Shown: positions 6,064 to 13,766 of the stretch, piece after piece
How positions within the stretch are numbered: the first letter of the stretch is position 1
How the letters are laid out: each line of letters opens with the position of its first letter
Assembly: GCA_910587905.1 (NCBI GenBank)
Contig: CAJUOF010000168.1
Span: 1-18,940 of the forward strand
Reading direction: 5' to 3'
DNA from: an uncultured Lachnospiraceae bacterium
GTDB taxonomy: Bacteria; Bacillota_A; Clostridia; Lachnospirales; Lachnospiraceae
DNA: 18,940 nt
The notes under the pieces: generated by a model
Databases searched by the model: none
What the model was told of the DNA's origin: nothing
Seen by the model: only the letters and a program-made list of their open reading frames with translations
Program-made: the position numbers and the translations under genes

Positions 6064-6984
6064 TTACAGCTTGCCCTGCTTTTTCAGGATGCCAAGGGTG
6101 ACTTCCATCTCGGCGTCCGTGGCGGGAGCGAGGGGAGACCTTGCCGGCCCCAGTTTCACGCCGGTGACTGCCTCGATCGCCGGACGGAGGATGGAGTTGG
6201 GCAGGATTCTGCCGTTCTGGCCGGTGCTCTTGCAGAACTCATACATGGGAACAAAAAGCTCTTTCGCCTTTTCGTTCTCACCCTTTGCGAAGGCGTCGAA
6301 TATGGCGCGGATCTCATGGCCATAGATATGAGCGCCGCCGCTGACAATACCCATGGCACCCTGTACGATGGTGGGAAGCAGCATCACGTCGTCGCCGTTG
6401 TAGAGAGCGAAATCCGGATCCACATCTTTTGTTGCAAGATAGAAATCGGTGATCTGGGTAGGATTTACGCCGGCCTCGTCCTTCACGCCGACAATGTTCT
6501 TGATGGCGGCCAGCCGTCCGACGGTCTCAGCCTCCATATTGATGCCCACGAAGATCGGAATGTTGTACAGCAGGATACTAGCCTTGGTGCTTTCAGCGAT
6601 GGCCTTGAAGTGATTGTATACACCCTCCTGAGTGGGCTTGTTGTAGAAAGGGCATACGATCAGGCAAAGCTCAATGCCGCACTCCTCTGCCTTTTTTGTC
6701 AGAGCAATGGTTTCTTTGGTGGAAGCGCAGCCGGTTCCGGCGATGACGGGCTTCCTTCCGGCAGCCGCCTTCACTGCGGTTTCAAAGAGCTTGACTCTTT
6801 CATCGAAGGTGAGCAGAGAAGCCTCACCGGTGGTTCCCGTGACGATCAGGGAATCGCAGACGTCTTTTTCGATTACATAATTGATCAGCTCCTCATATTT
6901 TCCATAGTCGACATTTTCATTCTCGTCGTAGGGCGTGATCAGGGGGAGCAGGATTCTTCCATACTTTTCAACAACAGGATTCAT
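6064..6984 (-). CDS. Dihydrodipicolinate synthase/N-acetylneuraminate lyase family protein (second copy)
   Basis: A 306-residue pyruvate-type aldolase. It carries GTTGE at residues 50-54, FYNKPTQEG at 113-121 (very DapA-like), the catalytic Tyr140 in YNIP and the Schiff-base Lys168 in GVKDE. The DapA motif YNVPGRT is changed to YNIPIFV, removing the arginine that binds the carboxylate of aspartate semialdehyde. It is therefore probably not the lysine-biosynthetic enzyme but a catabolic relative. I chose MNPVVEKYG at 6984 because AAAGGA lies just upstream; two in-frame Mets further up would add residues overlapping the control region. It is transcribed divergently from the third FadR-type regulator, and its promoter carries that regulator's presumed operator. 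The alcohol dehydrogenase gene follows on the same strand. Confidence 0.88.
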   Translation of the reverse strand: MNPVVEKYGRILLPLITPYDENENVDYGKYEELINYVIEKDVCDSLIVTGTTGEASLLTFDERVKLFETAVKAAAGRKPVIAGTGCASTKETIALTKKAEECGIELCLIVCPFYNKPTQEGVYNHFKAIAESTKASILLYNIPIFVGINMEAETVGRLAAIKNIVGVKDEAGVNPTQITDFYLATKDVDPDFALYNGDDVMLLPTIVQGAMGIVSGGAHIYGHEIRAIFDAFAKGENEKAKELFVPMYEFCKSTGQNGRILPNSILRPAIEAVTGVKLGPARSPLAPATDAEMEVTLGILKKQGKL

Positions 6985-7034
6985 GGCAATTGGTTCCTTT
7001 CTCATTAAAAGATAATAATTTTTTCTTTGCAAAA

Positions 7035-7052
7035 TTGTATGATGTCGTATAT
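7035..7052. promoter_or_regulatory. Predicted FadR-type operator 1 (for the minus-strand aldolase gene)
   Basis: TTGTATGATGTCGTATAT matches the symmetric pattern TTRTAYGAYRTCRTAYAA at 17 of 18 positions. On the minus strand it begins three bases after the -10 box, so it covers the expected transcription start. A 10-bp palindrome, ATCATATGAT (7051-7060), joins it to the -10. The word shared with operator 3 is TTGTATGATGTCGTATA, 17 identical bases. Confidence 0.72.
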
Positions 7053-7055
7053 CAT

Positions 7056-7084
7056 ATGATAAATGAGATTCACAAATTTGTCAA
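7056..7084 (-). promoter_or_regulatory. Promoter of the minus-strand aldolase/dehydrogenase operon
   Basis: On the minus strand: TTGACA (7084-7079), exactly 17 bases, TATCAT (7061-7056). The aldolase start codon is 72 bases downstream, and operator 1 lies between. Confidence 0.75.
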
Positions 7085-7127
7085 GAGGATTTCTGAAATA
7101 AGCGAAAAATTATCGTAATTTTAAAAC

Positions 7128-7156
7128 TTTACAAGTAAAGCTTGTTCACATATAAT
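7128..7156 (+). promoter_or_regulatory. Promoter of the third FadR-type regulator, with an inverted repeat over the -35
   Basis: TTTACA (7128-7133), 17 bases, TATAAT (7151-7156). CTTTAC and GTAAAG (7127-7140) form a perfect 6+6 inverted repeat with a 2-base centre over the -35 box. The leader to the start codon at 7238 is about 75 bases. Confidence 0.75.
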
Positions 7157-7157
7157 A

Positions 7158-7175
7158 TTGTATGATGGCATAATG
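7158..7175. promoter_or_regulatory. Predicted FadR-type operator 2 (autoregulation)
   Basis: TTGTATGATGGCATAATG matches TTRTAYGAYRTCRTAYAA at 14 of 18 positions; the left half is perfect and the right half degraded. It starts one base after the -10 of the regulator's own promoter. The weaker match would suit a moderate negative feedback loop. Confidence 0.6.
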
Positions 7176-7237
7176 TACTATATAATAAAGGCGAAGGAAA
7201 TCTTGCATATATCTCAAATATAAGGGGGAATCTATCA

Positions 7238-7972
7238 ATGAGAGAGATTCAGAAAATATCCATTACGAATATGGTCGCTGAAAATATTCGGGAGCTGATT
7301 GAGACAGGACAATATATTCCGGGACAGAAACTGCCGACGGAGGCGGGGTTTTGTCAGATGTGGGGAGTCAGCCGCACCAGTATTCGGGAAGCATTAAGAA
7401 TTCTCCAGGCGTTGGGGTATGTGGATATCAAGCCGGGTAAGGGCTCTTTTGTATCGGAGCAGCCCTTTTTACAAAAGTCGCAGAAAAACTGGTATGAATC
7501 GGAAAATGCCCAGTTTTCGGATTTTATGGAGGTACGCTTTGCAATTGAACCGTTGGCGGTGCGTCTTTCTGTGGAGCGGGCGACGCCTAAAGAGGTTGCG
7601 GAGCTTTTCGAGGTTCATCAGTCTTTTATTCACGCCAATGAATCCCATGACCTGACAAAGATGATTATGCTGGATGAATTGTTCCATACGAAGATTATGT
7701 CGTATACGAAGAATCCGCTGTTGATCAATATTAATAAGCAGCTTTTGAATAGCTTCCGGATCTATCGGGGAGAGTCCTTTACCGACAGTTGTGTTTATAA
7801 CAATGCGGTACGGCCCCACGAACGGATTCTGCAATGTTTTTATGCAAAGGATATGGAAACGGCAGTTTTGGAAATGCAGCGCCATTTGGAGATCACGGAG
7901 GCGGATATGAGGCAAATTCACGGAAATTCCGGTGTTGAAGAAAAAATTTCGGGAATAGTTGACAAAAGATGA
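7238..7972 (+). CDS. GntR/FadR-family transcriptional regulator (third copy), likely local regulator
   Basis: A 244-residue protein with a winged helix-turn-helix at about residues 8-73 (recognition region SRTSIREA at 45-52, wing PGKGSFV at 66-72) and an FCD ligand-binding domain at about 93-222. The metal ligands are probably Asp146, His150, His194 and His216. The C-terminus is about 13 residues longer than in the other two copies. GGGGGA about eight bases upstream supports the start. It sits between two aldolase genes. Near-identical palindromes lie at the promoter of each aldolase, and a weaker one at its own promoter, so it most likely represses all three until a pathway metabolite binds. 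The -35 box of the next promoter (7959-7964) lies inside its last codons. Family certain; target assignment inferred. Confidence 0.92.
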   Translation: MREIQKISITNMVAENIRELIETGQYIPGQKLPTEAGFCQMWGVSRTSIREALRILQALGYVDIKPGKGSFVSEQPFLQKSQKNWYESENAQFSDFMEVRFAIEPLAVRLSVERATPKEVAELFEVHQSFIHANESHDLTKMIMLDELFHTKIMSYTKNPLLININKQLLNSFRIYRGESFTDSCVYNNAVRPHERILQCFYAKDMETAVLEMQRHLEITEADMRQIHGNSGVEEKISGIVDKR

Positions 7973-7987
7973 CGGATGTGATATTCT
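7959..7987 (+). promoter_or_regulatory. Promoter of the aldolase-ABC importer-aminotransferase operon
   Basis: TTGACA (7959-7964), 17 bases, TATTCT (7982-7987). The -35 lies within the 3' end of the regulator gene. Operator 3 starts ten bases after the -10. No other strong promoter was seen until the terminator at 14973. Confidence 0.78.
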
Positions 7988-7997
7988 AGACATATGA

Positions 7998-8015
7998 TTG
8001 TATGATGTCGTATAA
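7998..8015. promoter_or_regulatory. Predicted FadR-type operator 3 (transport operon)
   Basis: TTGTATGATGTCGTATAA fits TTRTAYGAYRTCRTAYAA at all 18 positions, so the two 9-base halves are mirror images apart from purine or pyrimidine exchanges. It lies at about +4 to +22 of the predicted transcript, a position where a bound repressor would block initiation. Confidence 0.75.
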
Positions 8016-8041
8016 TAATTGCTTCATTGTGGAGGGAAATT

Positions 8042-8917
8042 ATGTACAGCAAGAAGTTGGAAGGGATCATTCCACCGATTGTCACGCCCTTTGACGAACA
8101 TGGAAACATTGCTGCAAAGCTGATTGAGAAAGAGATGAAGCTGGCAATCGATTCCGGGGTACATGGCTTAAGTGTCAGCGGAAGTACCGGAGAGGGGCCT
8201 ACACTGAGGGATGAGGAGTTAAAGGAACTTATTTCCATCGCCAAGGATTTTGTCAAGGAGGAGCAGCCGATTGTATGCGGGATCATGAGGACCTGCACGA
8301 GGGATGCGGTGAAAGCCGGACTGGCGGCAAAGGAAGCCGGTGCGGACGCCCTGATGGTTACCCCCACCGCTTACAATGTTCTGGTGCCGGACGAGGACGG
8401 TATGTTTGATTTTTACAGTACGATCTCCAAAGAGTGCCGGATGCCCATCATTATTTACAATGTGATTCCCCAGAACACGGTCACGCCGAGGCTAATGAAG
8501 CGTCTGGTGGAGGGAACGGAGTTCGTGCGGGGGATCAAGCAGAGCGTAGGAGGAGTTCCCGCCCTGTATGCCATGAAGATGATGTGCGGAGATAAAGCCA
8601 AGATTTTTGCAGCCACGGACGACATGCTCTATACCTGCTATGACCTGGGCGCCGACGGAGCGATTTCTGCGATCCTTTCCGTTTTCCCGAAATTATGTGT
8701 AGAAATGTGGGAATGCTCTCAGAACGGGAGGAAGGAACGCGCCCTTGAGATTCAGAATCAGTTGTACGATCGCTGGCAGTGTATCGCCGGCAATCAGTTC
8801 CCGATCCGCTTGAAGTATGCACTGAAAGTTATGGGCAGGGATGCAGGCTTCTGCCGCAGCCCGATCACCCATCTGTCGGAGGAGGAAAAGCGTCAGATCG
8901 AAAAAGCGTTTGCTTAA
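8042..8917 (+). CDS. Dihydrodipicolinate synthase/N-acetylneuraminate lyase family protein (third copy)
   Basis: A 291-residue class I aldolase of the DHDPS/NAL fold. GSTGE is at residues 47-51, the catalytic Tyr139 lies in IIIYNVIP, and the Schiff-base Lys166 in RGIKQS. The start codon follows GGAGGG by five bases; an in-frame TTG at 8027 would place the start upstream of that site and is less likely. It lacks the GRT of biosynthetic DapA (YNVIPQNTVT), so another 2-oxo acid is the probable substrate. It is the first gene of the operator-controlled operon and is followed after 24 bases by the importer's binding protein. The cleaved compound, or its amino-acid precursor, is therefore probably what the importer brings in. 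Candidates include 4-hydroxy-2-oxo acids and 2-keto-3-deoxy sugar acids. Confidence 0.88.
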   Translation: MYSKKLEGIIPPIVTPFDEHGNIAAKLIEKEMKLAIDSGVHGLSVSGSTGEGPTLRDEELKELISIAKDFVKEEQPIVCGIMRTCTRDAVKAGLAAKEAGADALMVTPTAYNVLVPDEDGMFDFYSTISKECRMPIIIYNVIPQNTVTPRLMKRLVEGTEFVRGIKQSVGGVPALYAMKMMCGDKAKIFAATDDMLYTCYDLGADGAISAILSVFPKLCVEMWECSQNGRKERALEIQNQLYDRWQCIAGNQFPIRLKYALKVMGRDAGFCRSPITHLSEEEKRQIEKAFA

Positions 8918-8941
8918 AAGATGAAGGAGGAAATCAAAAAG

Positions 8942-10201
8942 ATGAAAAAAATGTTTGCAATGCTGCTTGTTGCTGCGATGCTGACAGGTTTACTGGCAGG
9001 CTGCGGCGGTGAGAAGAAAGAGGATTCCGGAAATAACGACACAAAGGCAGAGACACAGGCGAAAGCAGATGACGGCGGAGCGGCTGAGACAAAGGCGGAT
9101 TCGGGTGATGCCGCAGCCGACGTGCCAGACGAGGTGACGATCGGGTTTGTGGCGAGTATTTCCGGTGAGAATGCACAGGCGGGACAGTACAAGAAGGATG
9201 CCTGGGCGGTGATTCAGAAAGAACTGGAAGCCACCGACGGCTGTATTACGATCATGGGGAAACAGGTGAAGTTGAATGTAGAGTTCGTCGACACCGATTC
9301 CAAGGCAGATGTGGCGGCCAATGCTTATTCCAAATGCATCAATGACCTGGGGGTCGTTGCCATCGTCGGACCGGACGAAAGTTCCCTGGCTCTTGCAGGA
9401 GCGCCTCTTGCTCAGGATGCAGGCGTGCCGAATATTCCCACTTTTGCAACCAACGAGAAGGTGACGCAGATCGGCGATTGCATCTTCCGGGCTTGCTACA
9501 TTGATCCTTTCCAGGGCCAGGTGGCGGCTAAGTACGCCTATGATGAGCTGGGAGCAAAGTCTGCAGCGATTCTTTATTCCAATGCAGATGCATATGCAAC
9601 CGGTCTGATGGAGTCCTTCACGGAGAACTTTACAGCATTGGGTGGAGAGGTTGTTGCGACGGAGACCTACGCCGGTGCGGATGTCAAGGATTTTAATGCT
9701 CAGTTATCGAATATTTACGCAAAGCAGCCGGATATCCTGTGGCTGCCTAATCAGGCAAGTGAGATTCCGCTTCAGATTCAGCAGGCTCATGCCATGGGAA
9801 TTACCTCCACGATGCTGGGGCCGGATTCCTGGGATGTGACCACAGTTCCGGAGACGGCAGGTGCGGAAGCACTGGAAGGCTCCTATTACATTTCCTGCTT
9901 CAGCGCAGAGAGCGACAGTCCTATTGCGCAGGAATGGGTAAAGAAATTTGAAGAGGTGAATGGTTACAAACCTGCTTCTCATGCAACGCTGGCATATGAG
10001 GCGCTGCAGATCGTGATCCATGCTCTGGAGGATCTGGATACCTTCAGTGAAGAGGCGATTCGGGATAACATTGCGGCTACGGATCTGGAGCTTCCGTCCG
10101 GCCGGGTTACCTTTGATGAGAACAATAATCCCAATAAGGCAGCAGTAATCATGACTTACAAGGACGGAGTCGGCACTTATGTGACGACGGTACAGCCATA
10201 A
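8942..10201 (+). CDS. ABC transporter substrate-binding lipoprotein, branched-chain amino acid type (LivJ-like)
   Basis: A 419-residue exported binding protein. The first 20 residues are a basic, hydrophobic lipoprotein signal ending in the lipobox LLAG before Cys21, so the mature protein is lipid-anchored outside the membrane. A low-complexity linker rich in Glu, Lys, Ala and Asp (about 22-66) leads into a type I periplasmic-binding domain starting at VTIGFVASISG. The start at 8942 follows AAGGAGG (8924-8930) by 11 bases; the Met at 8921 lies before that site and would displace the signal peptide. LivJ-like proteins bind branched-chain amino acids, but many relatives bind other amino acids, amides, urea or aromatic acids. 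Ligand not predictable. A stable hairpin follows and probably keeps this message more abundant than those of the permeases. Confidence 0.93.
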   Translation: MKKMFAMLLVAAMLTGLLAGCGGEKKEDSGNNDTKAETQAKADDGGAAETKADSGDAAADVPDEVTIGFVASISGENAQAGQYKKDAWAVIQKELEATDGCITIMGKQVKLNVEFVDTDSKADVAANAYSKCINDLGVVAIVGPDESSLALAGAPLAQDAGVPNIPTFATNEKVTQIGDCIFRACYIDPFQGQVAAKYAYDELGAKSAAILYSNADAYATGLMESFTENFTALGGEVVATETYAGADVKDFNAQLSNIYAKQPDILWLPNQASEIPLQIQQAHAMGITSTMLGPDSWDVTTVPETAGAEALEGSYYISCFSAESDSPIAQEWVKKFEEVNGYKPASHATLAYEALQIVIHALEDLDTFSEEAIRDNIAATDLELPSGRVTFDENNNPNKAAVIMTYKDGVGTYVTTVQP

Positions 10202-10234
10202 TCGAATTTGAAGAACGTACTGCAAACGAACAGG

Positions 10235-10265
10235 TCAGGCGCCGGCTGTTTTCGCCGGCGCCTGA
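10235..10265 (+). terminator. Intercistronic hairpin between binding-protein and permease genes
   Basis: TCAGGCGCCGGC (10235-10246) pairs perfectly with GCCGGCGCCTGA (10254-10265) over 12 bp around a 7-base loop. Only TTTAAAAAA follows, so it should be a leaky terminator or a 3'-end stabiliser. This arrangement commonly gives excess binding protein over membrane subunits. Confidence 0.65.
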
Positions 10266-10297
10266 TTTAAAAAATGTCTAAATTAGGAGTGAAATTC

Positions 10298-11200
10298 ATG
10301 GGCCATGTGTTACAGCTTTTTATTTACGGTCTGCAGCTTGGAAGCCTGTACGCCTTGCTGGCAATGGGATATACACTGGTCTTCGGCATTATCAAAATGA
10401 TTAATTTGGCACATGCGGATCTGATGATGCTGGGAGCCTTTGCAGCGTATTTTTTGTTCCAGTGGTTTGGCGGAAGCGGAAATTCTGCAGCACTTGTTGT
10501 CTTGATTATGATCGGTACGATGTTGTTTGGCGCACTGGTCGGTTTTGTGATTGAACGGTTTGCCTATAAACCGCTGCGGGGAAGAACGACGGTGGCTTCC
10601 CTGGTTGCGGCCATCGGCGTACAGCTTTTTATCGAAAATCTGATGCGTTGCATTCCCGGAGTCGGGGCATTGCCGAAGAATTTTCCGACTTTGCTGCCTA
10701 AGACGAATATTTCCGTGGGAGGGTATCAGATTTCATCCACGCAGATCATTGTCATTGCGATTGCCGCAGTTCTGCTTATCTTCATGCAGTGGCTCTGCTA
10801 TCATACAAGCCTTGGGAAACAGATGCAGGCGGTGTCTGTGGACAAGGATGCCTCAGCCCTGATGGGAATTAATGTGAACCGGGTGATATCCATTACGTTT
10901 TCCCTGGGTGCGGCGTTGGCGGCTATCTGCGGAATTTTGTATGGAAGCCTGTATCCTACTATTTATGTATATATGGCAGGGAGCATCGGAAACAAAGCCT
11001 TTATATCCGCAGTGATCGGAGGAATCGGCAATATTAAGGGAGCCATGCTGGGCGGGTTGATCATCGGCATTATGGAAGTGTTCCTGCAGTCTTTTGCGGC
11101 GGACATTTCTTACGGACTTTGTTTTGCGATCCTGATCCTGGTTCTTCTTTACAAGCCGACCGGACTTTTGGGCGGCAAGGCTGTCAGGGAAAAGGTATAG
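10298..11200 (+). CDS. Branched-chain amino acid-type ABC transporter permease (LivH-like)
   Basis: A 300-residue integral membrane protein with about eight hydrophobic segments, the usual LivH size. The characteristic N-terminal block GYTLVFGIIKMINLAHAD (about residues 24-41) and the later glycine-rich region GGIGNIKGAMLGGLIIG, part of the contact with the ATPases, identify the family. The start at 10298 is preceded by AGGAG with eight bases between; an in-frame Met at 10274 lies upstream of this site. It forms half of the membrane channel with the next gene product. The stop codon overlaps the ribosome site of that next gene, indicating tight translational coupling. Confidence 0.93.
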   Translation: MGHVLQLFIYGLQLGSLYALLAMGYTLVFGIIKMINLAHADLMMLGAFAAYFLFQWFGGSGNSAALVVLIMIGTMLFGALVGFVIERFAYKPLRGRTTVASLVAAIGVQLFIENLMRCIPGVGALPKNFPTLLPKTNISVGGYQISSTQIIVIAIAAVLLIFMQWLCYHTSLGKQMQAVSVDKDASALMGINVNRVISITFSLGAALAAICGILYGSLYPTIYVYMAGSIGNKAFISAVIGGIGNIKGAMLGGLIIGIMEVFLQSFAADISYGLCFAILILVLLYKPTGLLGGKAVREKV

Positions 11201-11210
11201 GAGGGACAGG

Positions 11211-12242
11211 ATGAAATTAGTACGGAAAATATGCAGGATCGAGTACCTGGCGTTTTTACTGATTTATCTGATTTTGACCATGTTACATCGGACTGGGGTG
11301 ATCAATGCCTATATTTTTCAGGTAATTACCATAGCTGGCATTAATGTGATTATGACCATCAGCCTGAATATGGTGATCGGTGTTACGGGACAGTTTTCTA
11401 TGGGGCATGCGGGCTTTATGTCCATTGGGGCTTATATCAGCGCGATTATTTCACGTCTGGCGTTTCAGAACTTTGAGCGGACAGCCCTAACCGGAAACGT
11501 TGTCCTTTTGGCTGCCATCATCTGCGGAGGGCTCGTAGCAGCCTGTTTTGGCTTCATCATCGCCATGCCTACGCTGAAGGTGAAAGGAGACTATCTGGCG
11601 ATTGTGACCCTGGGCTTTGGTGAGATCATCCGTGCCGTATGGCGTGTGGTGGACTATACGGGAGGAGCTCTTGGGTTTAACGGGATTCCGAAGCTGACGA
11701 ATTTTACCTGGGTGTTTGTGGTGATTCTGATCGTCATGTATGCGAGCAGGAATTTTATCCGGTCCTCCTTCGGCCGCAGTTGTCTTGCCGTCAGGGATAA
11801 TGATATTGCTGCGGAGGCAATGGGAGTAAACTGCCGAAATTATAAGGTGTTGGCTTTTGTCTTTGCGGCCTTTTTCGCAGGAGTGGCCGGAGGACTCTAT
11901 GCCCATCTGATCCAGTTTATCCAGCCGGACAATTTTGCGGCGGCGAAATCGACGGACTATATCGTTTACTTATATGCCGGCGGTGTTGGAACGATCAGCG
12001 GATCGATTTTAGGCGCGGTGACGCTTACGATCCTGCCGGAGCTTCTTCGTTTCCTGGCAGATTGGCGTCTGGTGATCTATGCATTGCTGCTTCTCTATAT
12101 TATCATCTGGAAGCCTTATGGATTATTCGGCGGAAGAGAGTTTAAATTCTTAGGGCTGGAGACTATTGCTGCCACGGATTCTAAGCTTGGAAAGTGGCTT
12201 CGGGAAAGGATCAAAAGGTCCGGGAAGAAGGTGGAATCATGA
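11211..12242 (+). CDS. Branched-chain amino acid-type ABC transporter permease (LivM-like)
   Basis: A 343-residue membrane protein with many hydrophobic segments. The family block SLNMVIGVTGQFSMGHAGF (about residues 51-69), the central TLKVKGDYLAIVTLGFGEIIR and the ATPase-contact region YAGGVGTISGSILGA mark it as the LivM partner of the LivH-like permease. AGGAGGG five bases before the ATG overlaps the previous stop. Its own stop overlaps the next start (ATGA at 12239-12242). The C-terminal tail is basic and cytoplasmic (KLGKWLRERIKRSGKK). Confidence 0.93.
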   Translation: MKLVRKICRIEYLAFLLIYLILTMLHRTGVINAYIFQVITIAGINVIMTISLNMVIGVTGQFSMGHAGFMSIGAYISAIISRLAFQNFERTALTGNVVLLAAIICGGLVAACFGFIIAMPTLKVKGDYLAIVTLGFGEIIRAVWRVVDYTGGALGFNGIPKLTNFTWVFVVILIVMYASRNFIRSSFGRSCLAVRDNDIAAEAMGVNCRNYKVLAFVFAAFFAGVAGGLYAHLIQFIQPDNFAAAKSTDYIVYLYAGGVGTISGSILGAVTLTILPELLRFLADWRLVIYALLLLYIIIWKPYGLFGGREFKFLGLETIAATDSKLGKWLRERIKRSGKKVES

Positions 12243-13018
12243 GTACACTGGTGGCAAAACATTTGGGAATTCGTTTCGGCGGGCTGCAGGCGGTGAAAGA
12301 TTTTAATCTCACCATGGGGACAGGAGAGCTTGTCGCCATCATCGGTCCCAACGGTGCGGGAAAGACGACGACCTTTAACATGCTTACAGGGATGTACATT
12401 CCTACGGAGGGAGAGCTTACGCTGGACGGGGAATCCATGGTCGGAAAAGCGCCTTATAAGATCAATGACATGGGATTATCCAGGACGTTCCAGAACATCC
12501 GTCTGTTTGACAGTCTTAGTGTGATGGAAAATATCCGGATCGCCATGAAACGGGAGGCGGATTATTCTCTGTTTGATGCCATGTTCCGGACAAAAAAGTA
12601 TCGGACGGCGGAGAAAAAGATCGACGAAGAGGCAATGGAGCTGCTTTGCCTGTTTGAAATGGAAGATGTGGCGCATCTGCAGGCAAAGAACCTGCCTTAC
12701 GGAGAACAGCGGAGATTGGAAATCATCCGTGCTCTGGCAGGGAAACCGAAAATTCTCCTTTTGGATGAGCCGGCTGCCGGTATGAATCCTACGGAAATCG
12801 AGAACGTGATGGAAATCATTGCCAAGGTGCGGAAGATGTATGAGATCTCGATCCTGCTGATTGAGCATCATATGAGCATGGTTATGAAGATCGCAGACCG
12901 GATTGTTGTTCTCGATTTCGGAGAGACCATTGCGGAAGGAACTGCGGAGGAAATACAGGGAGACCCGAAGGTGATTGAAGCGTATCTGGGAAAAGGAGGG
13001 GATGAAGAGGATGAGTAA
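12239..13018 (+). CDS. ABC transporter ATP-binding protein (LivG-like)
   Basis: A 259-residue cytoplasmic ATPase. Walker A GPNGAGKTT is at residues 36-44, the family-specific signature LPYGEQRRLE at 152-161 (replacing LSGGQ), Walker B ILLLDEP at 172-178 and the switch His210. The LPYGxQR signature and the PAAGMNP after Walker B are typical of LivG rather than LivF. I chose the ATG at 12239, which overlaps the LivM stop as ATGA; the longer GTG frame from 12194 would add residues unlike the family. It pairs with the LivF-like subunit encoded next, and their genes overlap by 8 bases. Confidence 0.94.
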   Translation: MSTLVAKHLGIRFGGLQAVKDFNLTMGTGELVAIIGPNGAGKTTTFNMLTGMYIPTEGELTLDGESMVGKAPYKINDMGLSRTFQNIRLFDSLSVMENIRIAMKREADYSLFDAMFRTKKYRTAEKKIDEEAMELLCLFEMEDVAHLQAKNLPYGEQRRLEIIRALAGKPKILLLDEPAAGMNPTEIENVMEIIAKVRKMYEISILLIEHHMSMVMKIADRIVVLDFGETIAEGTAEEIQGDPKVIEAYLGKGGDEEDE

Positions 13019-13721
13019 TCTGTCAGTGAAGAATCTCCATGTTTCCTATGGCACGGTCAATGCCGTCAGAGGAGTCAGCTTCGAGGTACATGAGGGAGAA
13101 ATTGTCACCCTGATCGGGGCAAACGGAGCAGGGAAAACGACGCTTTTACGGGCGATCTCCGGTTTGGAGAAGGCAAAGAGCGGTTCCATTTTGTTTGATG
13201 ATACAGATCTGGTAAAGCTCCAGGCCCATAAGATTGTGGAACAGGGAATTGTGCATATTCCGGAGGGACGGAGAATTTTTCCCAATTTAAGTGTCTATGA
13301 CAACTTGATGATGGGGGCGCACCTGCGAAAGGATGCCAAAGGGATCAAAGAGGATCTGGAGGATTGTTTTGAAATTTTTCCCCGGTTAAAGGAGCGCTCT
13401 TCCCAGCTTGGCGGAACTCTTTCCGGAGGGGAACAGCAGATGCTGGCCATTGCCCGCGGGATCATGACCCATGGAAATACCATGCTTTTGGACGAGCCGT
13501 CCATGGGCCTGGCACCAATCGTGGTGGATGAGATTTTTGAGGTTATCAAGCGAATCAATAAGAGGGGGACGACGGTCCTTTTGGTGGAACAGAATGCTAA
13601 TATTGCTTTGAAAAATGCAGATAGAGCATATGTCTTAGAGACAGGAACCATTGTAAATGAAGGGAAAGCCAGGGATTTGCTTCACGATCCGACGATACGT
13701 GCGGCTTATCTGGGATGCTAA
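13011..13721 (+). CDS. ABC transporter ATP-binding protein (LivF-like)
   Basis: A 236-residue ATPase, the typical LivF length. Walker A GANGAGKTT is at residues 36-44, the signature LSGGEQQ at 137-143 and Walker B TMLLDEPSMGL at 157-167. The HIPEGRRIFPNLSV block (about 82-95) is a LivF hallmark. The start at 13011 overlaps the end of the LivG-like gene; the ribosome site AGGAGG (12994-12999) is 11 bases upstream, and an in-frame Met at 13002 lies too close to it. With the preceding four genes it completes a full HAAT-type importer. The aminotransferase gene follows after 45 bases. Confidence 0.94.
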   Translation: MSNLSVKNLHVSYGTVNAVRGVSFEVHEGEIVTLIGANGAGKTTLLRAISGLEKAKSGSILFDDTDLVKLQAHKIVEQGIVHIPEGRRIFPNLSVYDNLMMGAHLRKDAKGIKEDLEDCFEIFPRLKERSSQLGGTLSGGEQQMLAIARGIMTHGNTMLLDEPSMGLAPIVVDEIFEVIKRINKRGTTVLLVEQNANIALKNADRAYVLETGTIVNEGKARDLLHDPTIRAAYLGC

Positions 13722-13766
13722 GATCAATCGTTAAAAGAATCATTAAAAGAGAAAGAGGTATAGGAA

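Noticed and set aside
6064..6984. Naming this gene dapA
   Set aside because: The GRT arginine motif of biosynthetic dihydrodipicolinate synthase is missing, and the gene sits in a regulated catabolic context.
8921..8941. Upstream Met start for the binding lipoprotein
   Set aside because: It lies before the AAGGAGG site that serves the ATG at 8942 and would place seven extra polar residues ahead of a normal lipoprotein signal.
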